Source: Gnomoniopsis sp. IMI 355080
Taxonomy: Eukaryota > Ascomycota > Sordariomycetes > Diaporthales > Gnomoniaceae
NCBI GenBank assembly: GCA_027946555.1
Contig: JAPEVC010000161.1
Span: 20,956 to 84,955, forward strand
DNA: 64,000 nucleotides
Direction of reading: 5' to 3'
A program made the translations under genes and the position numbers. The notes below the pieces were generated by a model. The model was not told the origin of the DNA. It did no database searches and saw nothing but the letters and a program-made list of their open reading frames with translations. Shown here one piece after another: positions 11,141 through 23,613 of the stretch (positions are counted from its first letter, which is position 1; the number at the start of each line of letters is the position of its first letter).

Positions 11141-13837
11141 TATTCCCGGCGGTAGTGGTTAGATCATTGTCACGTCTTATCAAAAGTCGGGCATATTACC
11201 TTAATAGTTCTTGACCGGCGCCCTACTCCTCCTCGTTTCGTGAAATACCCTGCCCCAGCGATTTCCTGGACCTCGACCGCCCGCAGTATGCGTAATCCGG
11301 TCGCATCCGTATTGTGAGTCTCCACATGTCCGGACGATCACTTCCAGACTGTACGTAGCTTGACAAATGGCAGGCCGCCATGTACTACAATCGCTGCAGC
11401 GCGTGGTAGCCTTGGGGTAGGTTCGGCGCTAGAACATTCGTGTGATGCCTAAAGTTTCTCCCGGCAGTCTGGTTTTCTTCCCGAGACACCGCTAAGTTGC
11501 CATAGAGAGAAAGGGAGAAAAGAACAAGGCTGGGAAGAGAGCTTGGAGCTAAGCGATGGAGGGCAGAAGTAACCATGCAGACAAGAACTTGGTGATAAGT
11601 CTGTCCATGCCGAGCTAAGACTAGTTCGAAAGAGAGGCTCGCACGCGATATCTCGGCAGACATGAGGATTGCAGAGAATAGCGGTCTCCGGATGGTCCGA
11701 CGACTTACAATTGTCTCATGACCAGCCAGCCTCCTCAGACCAGGCAGTCTATGCAACATGATTATAAATGCACGCTTGTTACTTTTGTGAAACGTTGACA
11801 AAGCTGATTTGCCTAGCCTGATCTTCTTCGAGACCGAAGGACCAGAATTCGTCCAGTGAGCGGTCGTGGAAAAGGAAGAAAAGGGCCTACACGTGGACAC
11901 TTGATACCCATCACCTTTCGACTACCCAAGTACGACCGCATTTGCTGCATTTGGGCGTGAGACATGCATCTCCACTGGACGCCTGGAGAACGCATCATAC
12001 GTCTGCTCCGCTTCAGTATGTTACAGCCACGGAAAATCTCGCTTCATATTCACGCGAACCCGTTCGAGCTGTAAAGTCCAATGGCAAAAGCCATGCGGGG
12101 GTCAATATAAAACAACCAAGAAAAACAGTTGCTCCTCCCGCAATTCTGTGCGCGCTGAATACGTTGGGCACTGCTGAAAACAGAGCCTGTCTCTTGTTTT
12201 CCCCGACGCTCATACAAGGGGTAAGTCATGCTTCACCAAAGTCCCCATCTCCACCACCCTCGTGTCCACTATGGGATGGCGGCGTTGACGCGGAGGCGCA
12301 AAAGTATCATGTTTTGCGTCAGTAGGTTTGGCATTTAGGAAGAGCGGCAGAGTGACACAGCAGAAAAGCCAGTGAATGCGACATCTTTCCATATCATGGC
12401 TGGGGCAATTGAGAATCTCGGCCGCAATAAATGCGTTATGTGTCATAAGGGGGCTTGAAAAAAAAAGGATTGTTAAAGTGGCCCTAAGGAACCCTTACCA
12501 GATTGTCGGGAATCCCAGCAGAACGGCGAGCGGCCGATACTGTCCTCTGCAGAGATTAGCGGCAGATATGCACATGCATGCACGACATTGCTGGCCCCAG
12601 TGGCCTGGGTCACAGGGAGGAGACTGTTCCACTCTGCGCGGCTCGCGTTGTCGGCACCGCATGCATGGGCTGTAGACCTTGGGAATTTTGCTGGGCCCAG
12701 CATATATCAATGTGGGTGTAAAGATTTTGCTCATATAATATCATGGCGCAATCTGAACATCTTGAAAACCACCTTTGTCGTAGCCGAGGCCGTGGATAGT
12801 CTTCGGTGAGCTGACACGTACGCCTCCATGGGTTCACCGCCGACAATAAGCCGCGGAGGGGAAGGAAAGGGAAGTGAAAAAAAAGACAATTCGTCTCAGG
12901 CCCTGGTCCCGGAGGCTCCCAGAGGATTGGGCCCGGCTGAGACAGCACGCTGGGGTGTCCTACCGAGTATCCTGGCGAATGAAAATAATAGCCCGCATGA
13001 ATAAGGGACCACAGGGAGGTCACTCACTCCACTTCGGGAAGGTACTATGTATGTTAGGTAGGCTCAGGATGTCATCCCGTTCGCTAGGCCTTGGCGATGA
13101 GGTACTGAAGTATGTACCTAGGTAAGTACATGTGTGTAGCCTTCTGCGGAGAATGCTGACGAAGTTTCTAGACAGTGAGTGGACTGGATGTCCCTGTCTC
13201 AGCACGATGGGTTTGAGTGAGCCGATCAAAACCAAACCGTACATTATATAAAAAAAAAGGGTTCTAATGCCGCGCCCTTGTTTAGCCCGGGAAGCTAGAA
13301 GACCCAGAAAAGGCGGGTTCCATTTCGGCCCCTCGTTCTGTTTCTTACCGTGGAATGCCCCGAGGTTTGTCCTGAGCAGTTCTTTGTCTCTTGGGTAAGA
13401 TAGCTCTGAGTCTTTCCGTAATGGTACAAAACCGCAGGACATTCCTGTTACCGAGGTCTGAAGCTGTGCATTCACATAATTCCGGCCTTCCCCTCCTTCC
13501 AATTGTTGTTCACATAATCACAATACCTACCCGTTGCTATGAAAGACTGTGTCGCCCCCTGAAACTTCGACTCGTCCCAGCGCTCTGGTTCACCCCACCT
13601 CGATCTCGGCACATCGTTCCTCGACCCAGCCCGTCGGTAACCAACCCGCCACAAGTCATTTTCAGCAGCATCCTGTAAGCATACACCACATTCACCACAC
13701 TTTGCGCAAATCGACGCACAAAAGAATAGCAGAATTGTGCTAAGACACCATGATTGCAAGGACTAATGTATTGCGACCCTAGTCTCGCTCTTCTCAATCT
13801 TCAACCCCCAAAACAACCACTACTTCCTCCGTCCATC
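11141..13837. other. 2.7 kb intergenic region
   Basis: No recognisable gene. A 171-codon frame on the minus strand (11385-11900) has no domain, signal or splice logic and was rejected. A near-palindromic GTACCTAGGTAAGTAC element lies near 13115. Confidence 0.5.
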
Positions 13838-14137
13838 ATGTGCCGCATGGTGATCTTCAGTGGCTACTGTGTACGGTGCGGCGTCTCCTACCAAGTCCCG
13901 GAACTCACACAGAGCGTATCTTGCCTCGAGGCAAAAAACAACGGTGCTTTCGGCGACTGCAAAAGAGGCGTCCATTACGATCAGCACGATCCAGGTATGG
14001 AGTGTTCGCCGTGCAGTAGCGCAATGGGCATGGGCGACGGAAACGGCGACGACTTGGTCGCTGCGACTCAGGGAAGCAGTGGCGTCGGCGGTAATAATTC
14101 CAGTTACGACACGACTAAGAGGAGGCGAGTGCGTTGA
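13838..14137 (+). CDS. small cysteine-rich protein, putative zinc binder
   Basis: A single-exon frame of 99 residues starts at the ATG at 13838, preceded by a pyrimidine- and CAA-rich leader typical of fungal 5' regions. The first 60 residues hold CxxC (11-14), Cys29, Cys41, His50 and a second CxxC (56-59), a spacing suggestive of one or two structural zinc sites. The segment CLEAKNNGAFGDC resembles, from memory, small conserved proteins of unknown function in other ascomycetes. The tail is Gly/Asn-rich and ends in a basic KRRRVR stretch that could act in nuclear localisation. There is no signal peptide, so a secreted effector is less likely than an intracellular protein. No function is assigned. 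Confidence 0.6.
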   Translation: MCRMVIFSGYCVRCGVSYQVPELTQSVSCLEAKNNGAFGDCKRGVHYDQHDPGMECSPCSSAMGMGDGNGDDLVAATQGSSGVGGNNSSYDTTKRRRVR

Positions 14138-14404
14138 CACCTACAACATTTGATCGCCTCCATGCACAGGGAAATGAAAGCGAAGCATTGCGAACGGACC
14201 CATTTCGAGATACCACGGATTGCATATTAACGACGTTAACGAATCTTCTTACCAATCGCATTGGTTTTCTTTGTCATCTTCACAAAACGGGTGGGGGAAA
14301 AAAACACATGGCTGTTATGCATGGGATGGAAGATACAAGAGTCGAGACCTTCTAGAACAGACCCAATAGATTTAATTTCCAAACAAAATCCAAATCGACT
14401 CCTT

Positions 14405-15298
14405 CTACACTGCGGTTCGTCTGTCCCAGGTGTCTTTGACTATGGACCAATATCTCCCTTCGTCACCCCTGGCATGTGCAACATGCGCGGTTCCCTTGAA
14501 CTCCTCTAGCGTCACCTTGTAGCCCTGCTCTCGAGCTTGAGCTGCATGTTCCTCGACGTCATTATAACTTACAAGTTTATCCTCTTTACTATAGACATAT
14601 GTTCGCCCAGTCTCCGTCGGGTTCTTGGTCTTGACGTTGTGCGCCAGCCAAGTCCGCTCCAGGAATCCCGCGCGACCCCAAGGGACTGTCAGTATCCAAT
14701 AGACAGCGGACATGAGATGAGCCATAGCCCTCACAAACAGCCTGACAACGAAGTGACTCCTTGCTGCGCCCATGGCGAAAGCAGTGACGCTGCGTGACCA
14801 CTGGAAACGACCAGGTGCAGAGTCAAAGATGGTGACATGGAGCGGGAGGTTGGGCGACTCGCCTTGTCGAGCGGTCTTCGGATACAGCTCATAAAGGTAT
14901 TTCAGCGCAGTCGAACCGCCATTGGAAAAGACGTGAACCAGCATCTCTGGTTGGTTGCTGTCACCGCCGTCCTCCCCCATGATCGAGCGAATGACGGACA
15001 CCGCCGGCGCTATCTCACCAGGGAACTTGGGACCCACAAAGTGATACACAAACGACCTGACCAACAGAATGGACGAGTCTGGGTACAGCGCCTGGAACTT
15101 GGCCGTGTATTTGGCAAGATGGGGCTCAAGCGCATCCATCCAGCCCCCCACAAGGATGAGCTTTGGCGAAGAGCCGGAGGACCTTGGGCCAGCGGAAACG
15201 ACCTTTGGTCGGTAGAGATACACTATTTTCGAGGTTCGTTCAAAAGAGGACAGCGGGCCTTCCTTGGCAGCGCTGGGCGCCGGCACGTTGGCCGCCAT
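14405..15298 (-). CDS. alpha/beta hydrolase, DUF829 (PaxU/TMEM53-like)
   Basis: This predicted serine hydrolase of 297 residues belongs to the DUF829 family, which includes PaxU of indole-diterpene clusters and animal TMEM53. The domain starts at GPLSSFERTSKIVYLYRPK, continues with LILVGGWMDA, and carries a nucleophile elbow HVFSNGG, an acid candidate in YSKEDKLV and a His in FKGTAHVAH. The hydrophobic stretch before SAVYWILTVPWG could dip into a membrane. The frame extends upstream to 15475 but has no ATG there, so the first ATG at 15298 (MAANVP) was taken as the start. No other indole-diterpene gene is nearby, so the PaxU relation says nothing about the pathway. The substrate is unknown. 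Confidence 0.82.
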   Translation of the reverse strand: MAANVPAPSAAKEGPLSSFERTSKIVYLYRPKVVSAGPRSSGSSPKLILVGGWMDALEPHLAKYTAKFQALYPDSSILLVRSFVYHFVGPKFPGEIAPAVSVIRSIMGEDGGDSNQPEMLVHVFSNGGSTALKYLYELYPKTARQGESPNLPLHVTIFDSAPGRFQWSRSVTAFAMGAARSHFVVRLFVRAMAHLMSAVYWILTVPWGRAGFLERTWLAHNVKTKNPTETGRTYVYSKEDKLVSYNDVEEHAAQAREQGYKVTLEEFKGTAHVAHARGDEGRYWSIVKDTWDRRTAV

Positions 15299-17613
15299 TG
15301 GGAGAAAGCTGTGGGAAAATTGGTCTGGGTAGTCGTATCGGCGATTGGGTTGAGGTACGAGGCTTGAAGGCCGAGCGGCTGCAACTCGGGGCGCAGAATT
15401 TGTGTGGATGATGGCGTGGCTGGGTCTGGATGTTTCAATGAAAGTGACCTTGGGAGAATGTAGGACGAAAGCCACGAGACGCCAGAAGCAATGATCCGTA
15501 GCAAGCGCAAGACGAGCAGTATGCGTGATCTTGAGAGATTGTCAACGTGTCAGCGTGGCAGCCTCTTGTATTGGGACCTCGGCGACAATCAAGGGCGGCG
15601 CAGCTCCCATCAGCTCTCTACAAAACACGGAGCATCACGACGACGATGTATCCAGTCAATGACATAACAATAGCATCAATGCGACATTGTGTACCAATAT
15701 CAACTTTAGAATTCTTATTTTCGGGACAGACTTTGCTTTGCCCACAGATCAGATTAGAGGTGTCAGACCTCGGCATATTGCGTTCAAGCTTAATCACAGG
15801 CCGGATCGTCCGAAGACCCGGGGCCCCGGACCCGGTCCACCTGTAGCCCAAAGGAATTGCTTCGGATGAGCCGGGGAACAATGCCTGATTTGGATCATTC
15901 CTCTTGTCACTCAGCTTCGTGCGTTTGCTCTCGTGCGGATAGGTTTACTGCCAGCAACCGGATGTTTCAGTGAAGCTACTCTATTCTTGCAACTCTTTCA
16001 CGCTATTATGTTCGGTGAATCTACGTGCAACACGCAAGACAAGAACCATGATATCTGTTGTGCGGGTTCCTGCGTCTGAACTTCCGAGCTTGAGAAATCA
16101 CGACAGGACAGGGACTGGTGAGACGAGAACCGTATAGAGTTGCAGCATCACGAAAACTCACAACGGCATCTTATGTCTCGCTACCCACTCCAGGGCTCGC
16201 CACCGTGGTCTGTTAATGACCTCCGAAAAGTACCTAGTCAAGTAGTCATGCTTGCTACTAACCTTAACGATGGTCCCCGCTACAGGTTAGCTTTAGCTCC
16301 AACGCCAGTGCTCATGCAAGGCAATTTTTGTTTCTCGCTTGCGGTCGATAACATCGCGTTAGATGAACTCCGGTGAGTGAGACGGAATCGCCCGATCGAC
16401 TACGCGCCTGAATGTTACAACGGGTGCTTGTGTGACGATGAGTTTGAGTACCGGATCTCTGTCATGCCCGGATCAATTTCTATCTACAAGCTGCTTGCAA
16501 GTCTTCAACCGATAGCTTGTGGTTCAGTGACAGCTATAGCTCTAAGCTTTCTGAAGAGCTCGTTGAACCTCTCACTATTGAGCTGAGTGGTGAGCACGGA
16601 AATGGACCTCCCGTTCGAAGCTGCAGCTCTTTGTCTCCATGTGATCCTTCTCACGGATCTCTGGTTCCAGTGATTGCGTTCAAAAGCCGTCGTCTCGCTT
16701 GTTTCCACACAAGACGGTCGGGATCCCATCTTGCAGCCCGTCTCGGGAAATACAAACGGATGCTTTGTTCGGTTCGCTGTCCGGAGAAGGACACGTCAAA
16801 CCGTCAAATTTCGAAACACTGCCTCATCCAAGCCGAGTCGAGAATCGTGTGTGAATTGTTTGCCAGGACGCTAGACATACGTCGTGGTCCATACTGCGGA
16901 TGCTTAGGTCCAACAGAAGCGAGACGGACGACTCCTTGGAGTCTTACCGCCCGCCCTGACTTCGCTTGCTTCATCTGCGCCTTCATGCGGACTTCTCTGG
17001 ATCTTGATGAGCATCATGATATGGGAGATGAAATCAAGGTCTCATGAAGTCCAGTACCATCTCCCGAAATACTAGGCCCTGTGCTCGTTCGCAATTTCCT
17101 GCTTTGGGATGGCAACATCTTACAGACTTCATTTCGGCAGGGACACCGGGGCAGAATAAGGCGAATGTTATCACCCAATGTACTGTACATCAAATTCTTG
17201 TGTTTATCGTCGAAGTACCACATCGTTACCATGCCACTATGAATGTACACAGACGCTTTTCAAATACATGTGAAAGTTTACCACGCTGGGCCCCCGGTAG
17301 TGACTGAGGTGTTCGCGTTCCCAGAACATATTCCTTCCGTCGCGATGTACCAGCCTTGGAAATTGTGCTCCGTTTTCTGCGTCTCGCCTGGCCCGATGTG
17401 ATTGCTAGCTAGGGCCAAACAATATGGACGGGATAAAATCGCGTCACGCGTTTGCTACTGCGTGTCGATTTGGTAACCCCATCCCAAGAAGCCCGTGAGA
17501 TATTGACCTCGAGAGTCAATTGACTCAAATATTGGTCGATATCCAGTCTTGACCTCTTTTCGTCGCGAAACGCATCCTGTCTTTTGCCACCCCAGAGCTC
17601 CACTTCGATCGCC
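15299..17613. other. 2.3 kb intergenic region
   Basis: No gene recognised. The 176-codon plus-strand frame at 16517-17047 lacks recognisable features. The gap should contain promoters for the hydrolase on the left and the aspartic protease on the right. Confidence 0.5.
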
Positions 17614-19126
17614 ATGTTCAGCAGCACATTGAAGTTCCTGCTGGCCACAGGCCTCTTGGCCTCGGTTTCTTTAGCCATTCCCCGGTCTCCTCCGGCTTTC
17701 AAGGCCTTGAGTAAGAACGACCTTGATACTGCGTTGGCACCTCTACCTGGTGTCAGATTCAATCGCCCCGGCTCAAAATCCGGAAAGTCTATCTCCGAGA
17801 AGAGAGCCAAAGACCGATTCCAGGTCACCGAGCACTGGACAACGCTTCATGCTTACAAAGGGCACAGATCCGGGCATATGTCCGCCTCAAACACCCTCGG
17901 GAGTGTCCATCGCAAGCACGGCAGCTCAGGCTATGAGAACATCACCTCGACAAGTGCTTACGGGACCCAATATGGCGTCGAAGTGCAATTCAACAAACAG
18001 AAACTCTCTCTGGCCCTAGATACCGGGAGCTCGGACACGTGGGCTGTCAGTTCAAAAGCAAACTGCACAGGTTACTTTACCAGCTGCTTTTTCGGACCCT
18101 CGTACGCTGGTGGTTTCAACGAGAAGCCCCTGGTGGACGAGCATCTTTACATTCAATACGGTGATGGAGAAGTCGTCCAAGGGCCGATAGGCTTCATGGA
18201 TGTCACCGTTGGTGGAATTCAGGTCACTAATCAGACAGTGGCTTTGGCCAACGACACATTCTGGAACGGTAACAATGTCACCAGTGGGATACTAGGGCTT
18301 GCTTATCCATCCATCACCAATGCATACTCCGGGCCATTCGGCGAGCATAGTCCATGGTACCAGATGGAATACTCGCCGATCTTCTCCAATATGGTTGCCC
18401 AGGGCTTGGTAAACAATTACTTCAGCATCGCCATCAGTAGAAACGCACCGGACGGCGTCCTTGGACTCGGCGGAGTTCCGGAACACCTAGCTGGAGTCGA
18501 CTTCTCAACTTTGGCGATGACAGATATCATCATTGTGTGTTTTTATTCCGTTTCTCATTGGAGCTACGCGCAAGCAATGCTGACACACTTTAACTCATCA
18601 TAGGCCAACCTGGTGGATGATGACTCCACATCTTCCGACTACTCGTTCTATACTATCATCCCAGACGGCTGGCTATTTGGCACTTCGACTGATGACAGAA
18701 AGGTGCCTTATATCATAGATACTGGCACGACGCTCACGTATCTTCCACAAGGTACACAGCTCTTCCAGCGACCTTGCTCTTTCAGAACTTTGTCCCGCTC
18801 ACTGTCAAGCAGAACTTTCGGACGCCATCAACAATGCTTTCGAGCCCCCAGCCATCTATGATTTCATGTTTGGCAGCTATTTTACCTCGTGCGACGCCGT
18901 GCCGCCTCGGGTTGCCGTCGTAATTGATGACACACAACTTTGGCTCAATCCCGAGGATCTGATGCTGAACCAACTTCGAAATCCCCTGACTGGGCTGTGC
19001 ATGACCACCATCTCCAGCGGCGGTAGTGGCCCTTACATCCTTGGCGACGTCTTTCTGCAGAATGTGTTGGCTGTGTTCGATGTGGATGATGGTGTCATGC
19101 AATTTGCCAGTCGTGAGAATTATTGA
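17614..19126 (+). CDS. secreted pepsin-like aspartic protease (A1)
   Basis: This is an aspartic endopeptidase of family A1, made as a preproenzyme. Exons 17614-18534, 18604-18751 and 18810-19126 join in frame to 461 residues. The signal peptide covers about residues 1-21 and a propeptide of roughly 90 residues follows. The mature domain begins near YGTQYGVEVQF. The two catalytic aspartates are Asp136 in LALDTGSSDTW and Asp346 in YIIDTGTTLTYLP. The flap region (YGDGEVVQGPIGF) and the C-terminal YILGDVFLQNVLAVFD are typical of the family. The chain ends at RENY with no Ser/Thr tail or GPI signal, so secretion into the medium or vacuolar delivery is likelier than wall anchoring. The start at 17614 puts the ATG directly before the hydrophobic leader. 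Confidence 0.93.
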
Positions 19127-19410
19127 CCGGGGAAATTGCTATTCTAAATTGTGCCCCATTTACAGAAAGAGGCTGGTCTCGTGTATTATATGGACTTGAA
19201 CGAGACACTAGCTGGAAAGGGGGGGGGGGCACAAACCAGCAATAGTCAAGACTAGAATGAGCGTTGCTAGCTTTCATCTGTATCGAGAAATGTTTGCTCA
19301 CACTTTCAATATGTGGCTCTTTCAGCGTTTGAGTTGAAAGGGCTACACTCACATCGCTAACCTGTGGTCCTCGATAGTAGTATCATCTCAAAGAAGGGGG
19401 GACTCAGCGC

Positions 19411-19415
19411 AAAAA
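19411..19415 (-). terminator. Pol III terminator (T5) of tRNA-Gly
   Basis: A run of five T on the minus strand, seven bases after the tRNA 3' end, fits an RNA polymerase III terminator. Confidence 0.65.
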
Positions 19416-19421
19416 GAAAGT

Positions 19422-19492
19422 ACCAGCGAAGGGAATCGAACCCCTATCCTCCGCATGGGAAACGGAGATACTAGCCATTGTACTACACTGGT
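19422..19492 (-). tRNA. tRNA-Gly (anticodon CCC)
   Basis: The 71-base minus-strand sequence folds as a cloverleaf. The acceptor stem is ACCAGTG/CGCTGGT with one G-U pair. The D stem is GTAC/GTAT. The anticodon stem TCCGT/GCGGA closes a TTCCCAT loop giving anticodon CCC. The T stem AGGGG/CCCTT closes a TTCGATT loop. There is no intron and CCA is not encoded, as expected in a eukaryote. Confidence 0.95.
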
Positions 19493-20015
19493 TCTGTCTT
19501 ATTGTTCTTATTGTTCTATTGTCTCAAGCGTGACTTCTTAAGCGGGGATTTGGAGGGTAGAGATCGTGCTCGTCTTTTCTCTTCGAGAGTCCAGTCAGCC
19601 CGCTTCCCCCCAAATACGAACCTTGGAATACATTGATGGCAGGAAATATGTGGCAATATCTGCAAGAATCCGAAATGATTTGTCATGGCGTATGAAAATT
19701 CCACGGCTTTGCGTTGGTAGGCTGTGCAGTGCTCGTAGGATAAGGGCTGTTGGCTCTAGTACACTGCGTGCAGCCTCGCTTGGGCCGAGTGGCATCACTC
19801 CAGCGCGGCTCTGTTCTTTCGAGTGCTCATTTACCTACATAGGTATACAGTCACAACGCCTCAAACACGACTGAACGTGAAGTACTCTGACTAGGGCTCA
19901 TCTGAAGTTTACATCTACTCTAAGACGCTATAGACGGTAAGGAGAACTGCTTGTGACGAAATCGTACACTGCTGGAAGATTGACTGACATGCTAATACCC
20001 AAGAAGATACCTCAA

Positions 20016-21899
20016 TTATTCAGACCACTGAACAATTTTCGTAATGATCCTGTGCCTGTGCGTCCAGCTCCTTGCCATCTTACCATAAATATACATTGGG
20101 ATCGTAGTCAACACGACAGCGGCTGTGATACCGCCAAGAACAAAGAAGCAGTCTCGTACTCCCTGAACAGCAATCCATTCATTGCAATAGAAGGTCAAAC
20201 CAAAGGCAAAGAGGTTCTTGACGAAGTTCATGAGAGCAAAGGCCTCGGCTGCTTGTTCCCTGTGGCAGTCGACGATGTAGGTCACGACACCAGTCGTGCC
20301 CAATTGGACGCCGAAATTGATCAGCCCTAGGCAGACGATCACTGGAATGGGCCAGGGGTCTTGATTGTAAAGCGACTGACCCCAGGCGAAAAAGCCGGTT
20401 GCGGTGAAAACGAGATAGCTTGACATAATGGGAAGACGGAATTCGGGCTCTATATATGATATCAGTGCTAGTCTTGTGGAAGGATAGGAGGTTTTTGAAC
20501 ATACCGAAAGTTCCATTGTTCTTCTTGGCCATGAGTTTCGCCAGGCCATCAATCAGAGGCCCAGATATCAAGGTAGCAAGAACACTAGCTACAAATGAAG
20601 ACAGGTTTGTTGCACCGACGGCGCCAACGGAGAAGTTGTACGGAGGTGCAGAGAAAATTTGAGACAGCGTGATGGAGATGAACACCAGCCAAGAGATGCA
20701 GGTCGTGAACAGAAGTGTCGCCCAGACCACCATCGGCGAGCCGAGGAAGAAGAATGGACGGACTAGAGTCCGCCAGAACGAGGTTTTGTCCCAGTACCCG
20801 TCATATGGGAGCAGTTCACGGACAAGCGACTTCTTGGGCTCGATGCTGGACCTCGCTGGGCTGGCGCTCTGCTCGTCATGTTCGACTTCGATTTTCTTCT
20901 CGAAATGCTGGCTAGCGTAGCGATCTGAACTGTCGATATTGATGGCGCCAGATCTGTGGTAGGCGGATTCAGGCATGAAAAGCACCGTCATGAGAACTTG
21001 GACGGCGAAAGCTCCGCCCATGGCCCATAGGCACGTCCGATATGAGCTGTATTGGATAATTGAACCAGCTGTTGATATTGTGTCAGCAGAAGGAGTCGAA
21101 TTGATATACACGACATATTCGCTCACCAATTGGAGAAGCCAAGTTGATTCCACCAAGAACACCCAAGTTGAAGACGGCCGACTGGAAGCCGCGCTCATGA
21201 ACAAACCATATATCTGCAATTGTAGCGGGGACGAGAGCTTCCATGGGCGCCATGCAAAACCCTTGAACGGCTCGGGCTGCGGCGAGGGATCCAAACGACT
21301 GTGATGCAGCAGCCCAGAAGCATGAAACCATCAGACCAATCGATGTCGCGATGTATACCGGCCTTTTGCCAACCTTGACGGCGAGACTGTTGCAAATAAG
21401 ACTCGAAACTGCGATTGCTGCGATACACGAGCCCTGAAGTCCTAGAGTAAAGGTCTGCAGTGCGATGCCGAACTCCTCAGCCAGTGGGGCGAGCGCTGAT
21501 GTCAAAAGGGGTCCAATGGCTACAAAACAAGAACACATCAGTCAGTTACAACACGGAAAGGAAATTCGAGAGAACCCAGGCGCTATAGCCTGGTAGCCTT
21601 CCCACTGCCAACCGACGAGAACCTCGTTTTTTAACGGACAAAGACTTACCTCCCACACACCCACAACCGTACCCTATGGCAACAGTGTACATCACCTTTC
21701 TCCATCTCGGCCAGTTGTAAGGGTCATTGGGGGAGTCGGAAGGCTGTGGGACAAGGACTATTCGTCCTGTCGGGTCATGCTTCAGAAAGCTAGACTCGTT
21801 TCCTGCTGTGTCCTCGAGGGCGCTGATACCCAGCTCATTGAGAGGCGATGTCCCTGGGACATGCTCAATCTTACGGTCGTCGATTACTCCGAGAGGCAT
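20016..21899 (-). CDS. MFS multidrug-type transporter (DHA1)
   Basis: A proton-coupled drug or metabolite antiporter of the 12-segment DHA1 family at the plasma membrane is predicted. Four exons, 21650-21899, 21127-21519, 20505-21068 and 20016-20449, join in frame to 546 residues. The cytosolic N-terminus ends in the usual lead-in NDPYNWPRWRKVMY before segment 1. Later features are the motif-A-like loop VKVGKRPVYIAT, the GFCMAPMEALVPATIADIWF segment, a charged central loop rich in Glu and Lys between segments 6 and 7, and YIVDCHREQAAEAFALMNF near segment 11. The start is the ATG at 21899; the upstream in-frame extension is hydrophobic and does not fit the family. The substrate is unknown and no biosynthetic cluster adjoins it, so a general efflux role is as likely as a pathway-specific one. 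Confidence 0.91.
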
Positions 21900-23613
21900 G
21901 TTGGTATTCGTATTCAAACGAACCAGTGAATGTGACGAAAGGATACAAAAAAACAATACCAAGATATGTGGATAGGATCAGAATCGCCAGAATCTGGGAA
22001 CTATACTAGATATTGTATTGCCTCGGTCTCTAAGTTATACCCCGAAACTACTAACAACACCCCTTTAAAAGATATTCCTACTCTACGTACCTCAACTGAC
22101 AACTGCCATCCAACTGCTGTTTCACGCAGCCTGTGGGCTCGGTCGCCAACCTAGCGGCTGAAATAAACTAAGCTTGATACAGGCAAGAGGATTGGGCCCC
22201 AGATTCAAGAATGCGGGGAAAGTTGGCCATAAACCTGGGGTATCCGGTAATAATGCATGCTTGGGTCCTCTCTGATCGATGGGGGTACCGCCGCATAGGG
22301 TCACATTACGCTCGGCACGAAGCTCAGAGTTGGAGATCCTGAAGTCTGTAGCTGGACGATCCCCATTTTCCGGGTCCTCTCAAGCGGGCGGCCACAGTTG
22401 TGACGTGGAAATACCTTGTGAGGTATCGTTACAGTCGATCCCTTTTAGATGTCTCTGGCTACGACAGCAGTCATCGTTGGTTTATCTCAATGATTGTCAG
22501 TGTCGAAGTATTGTTGAGAAACCACACACACTACGGGCAAGCGGCCGATCAATGTGCAATGGACGATTGATATTCATATAAAAAACAACTTTTGACTGTC
22601 ATCGAAGATACACGCTTTCTCCCGGATCTCGCCTGATGTATTGCCCCGGGAGGAAGTTTGGCCGGGCCATTTCTGTACAGCATAGGCTGCTCTCGCTTGA
22701 AAATCTTAGTTACAATGGCGATCGCAACCTTGTCCTTTGCTTTGTGTCTCCTGTTTCGTGTGTGAGTTTGCCTGTAAGAAATTATGGGTTCAGTTCTGAA
22801 CCACGATGCTTGGTCCAAAGTTCATTCATTATTTTCACCTGTCAAGCACCCGAGAGATCTCCATAGGACCCTTCTAGTTCATCCGACTCTTGAGTAGTCC
22901 GATCGAGCCTGTGCGGCCTCCCCTTCAGCCCCACAAACGGCTGATCAGAGCAATGGCCAGTCTTTCGTTAAGACTTGACTCGAAGAGGTGCCTAAGCATT
23001 TGAAGGCGTGGAGATCGTTCATTCCACACCCAGCCTTGTGAATGCCTGCTCATGTATCTGCGCAACGACCCGTAGACCGTCCTGAACTTCAGGATCTAGA
23101 CATGGTGTCTACTTACCCATGTCTACATGTGGTGCTGATATCGGGTGAACGTCGCGGGTATGAATCTTATTATGACTTGGTGTTACCCCTGAAAAGGTTT
23201 CTTTCTTTGGTTGGGGGTGGGGGTGTGTTTCTAGTTGCAGCAACGTGATTTGGAGTCCCAGTCCCGCACTCGCTTCACTAGGTATTGTCAACGTCGAATA
23301 TAGCGTGATTAGGTGGTCTTTCTTATATCAAAAACCCACATAAGAGCTTGAGGTCATTCCAGAGCGATTGCGCAACAAGATTAGGTAGTTACTGGCAGCT
23401 GCAGTGGTTCAGATCCACTTGGACTTGGCGCGTAGATTAATCCACCATTGAGCAAGCTGCTAGGCCAATACTGACCTGATAGACTACATGAAGATTTCTC
23501 GGCTTGCAAGCTTTACGTCTAGCATTCGCGTGCATGTATAAAGATCTCTCTGTGGACTGTTCTGACCACGCGCAAGCTGGGTGGCTGCCACGCATCCTTC
23601 CATATCGCTCACA
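21900..23613. other. 1.7 kb intergenic region
   Basis: It lies between divergently transcribed MFS and PEBP genes and so should hold both promoters. No coding exon or structured RNA was recognised. Confidence 0.5.

Larger units (their letters stand above)
19127..20015. other. intergenic region holding the tRNA gene
   Basis: Apart from the tRNA-Gly gene (19422-19492) there is a run of G near 19217-19227 and otherwise no recognisable feature. Confidence 0.5.

Noticed and set aside
11385..11900. 171-codon minus-strand frame
   Set aside because: No recognisable domain, signal peptide or splice signals, and amino-acid composition looks random.
14405..15298. Indole-diterpene cluster suggested by the PaxU-like gene
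   Set aside because: None of the expected partners (prenyltransferase, epoxidase, cyclase of that pathway) lies nearby; the family is broad.
16517..17047. 176-codon plus-strand frame
   Set aside because: No domain and no plausible start context; Cys and Arg content typical of random sequence.
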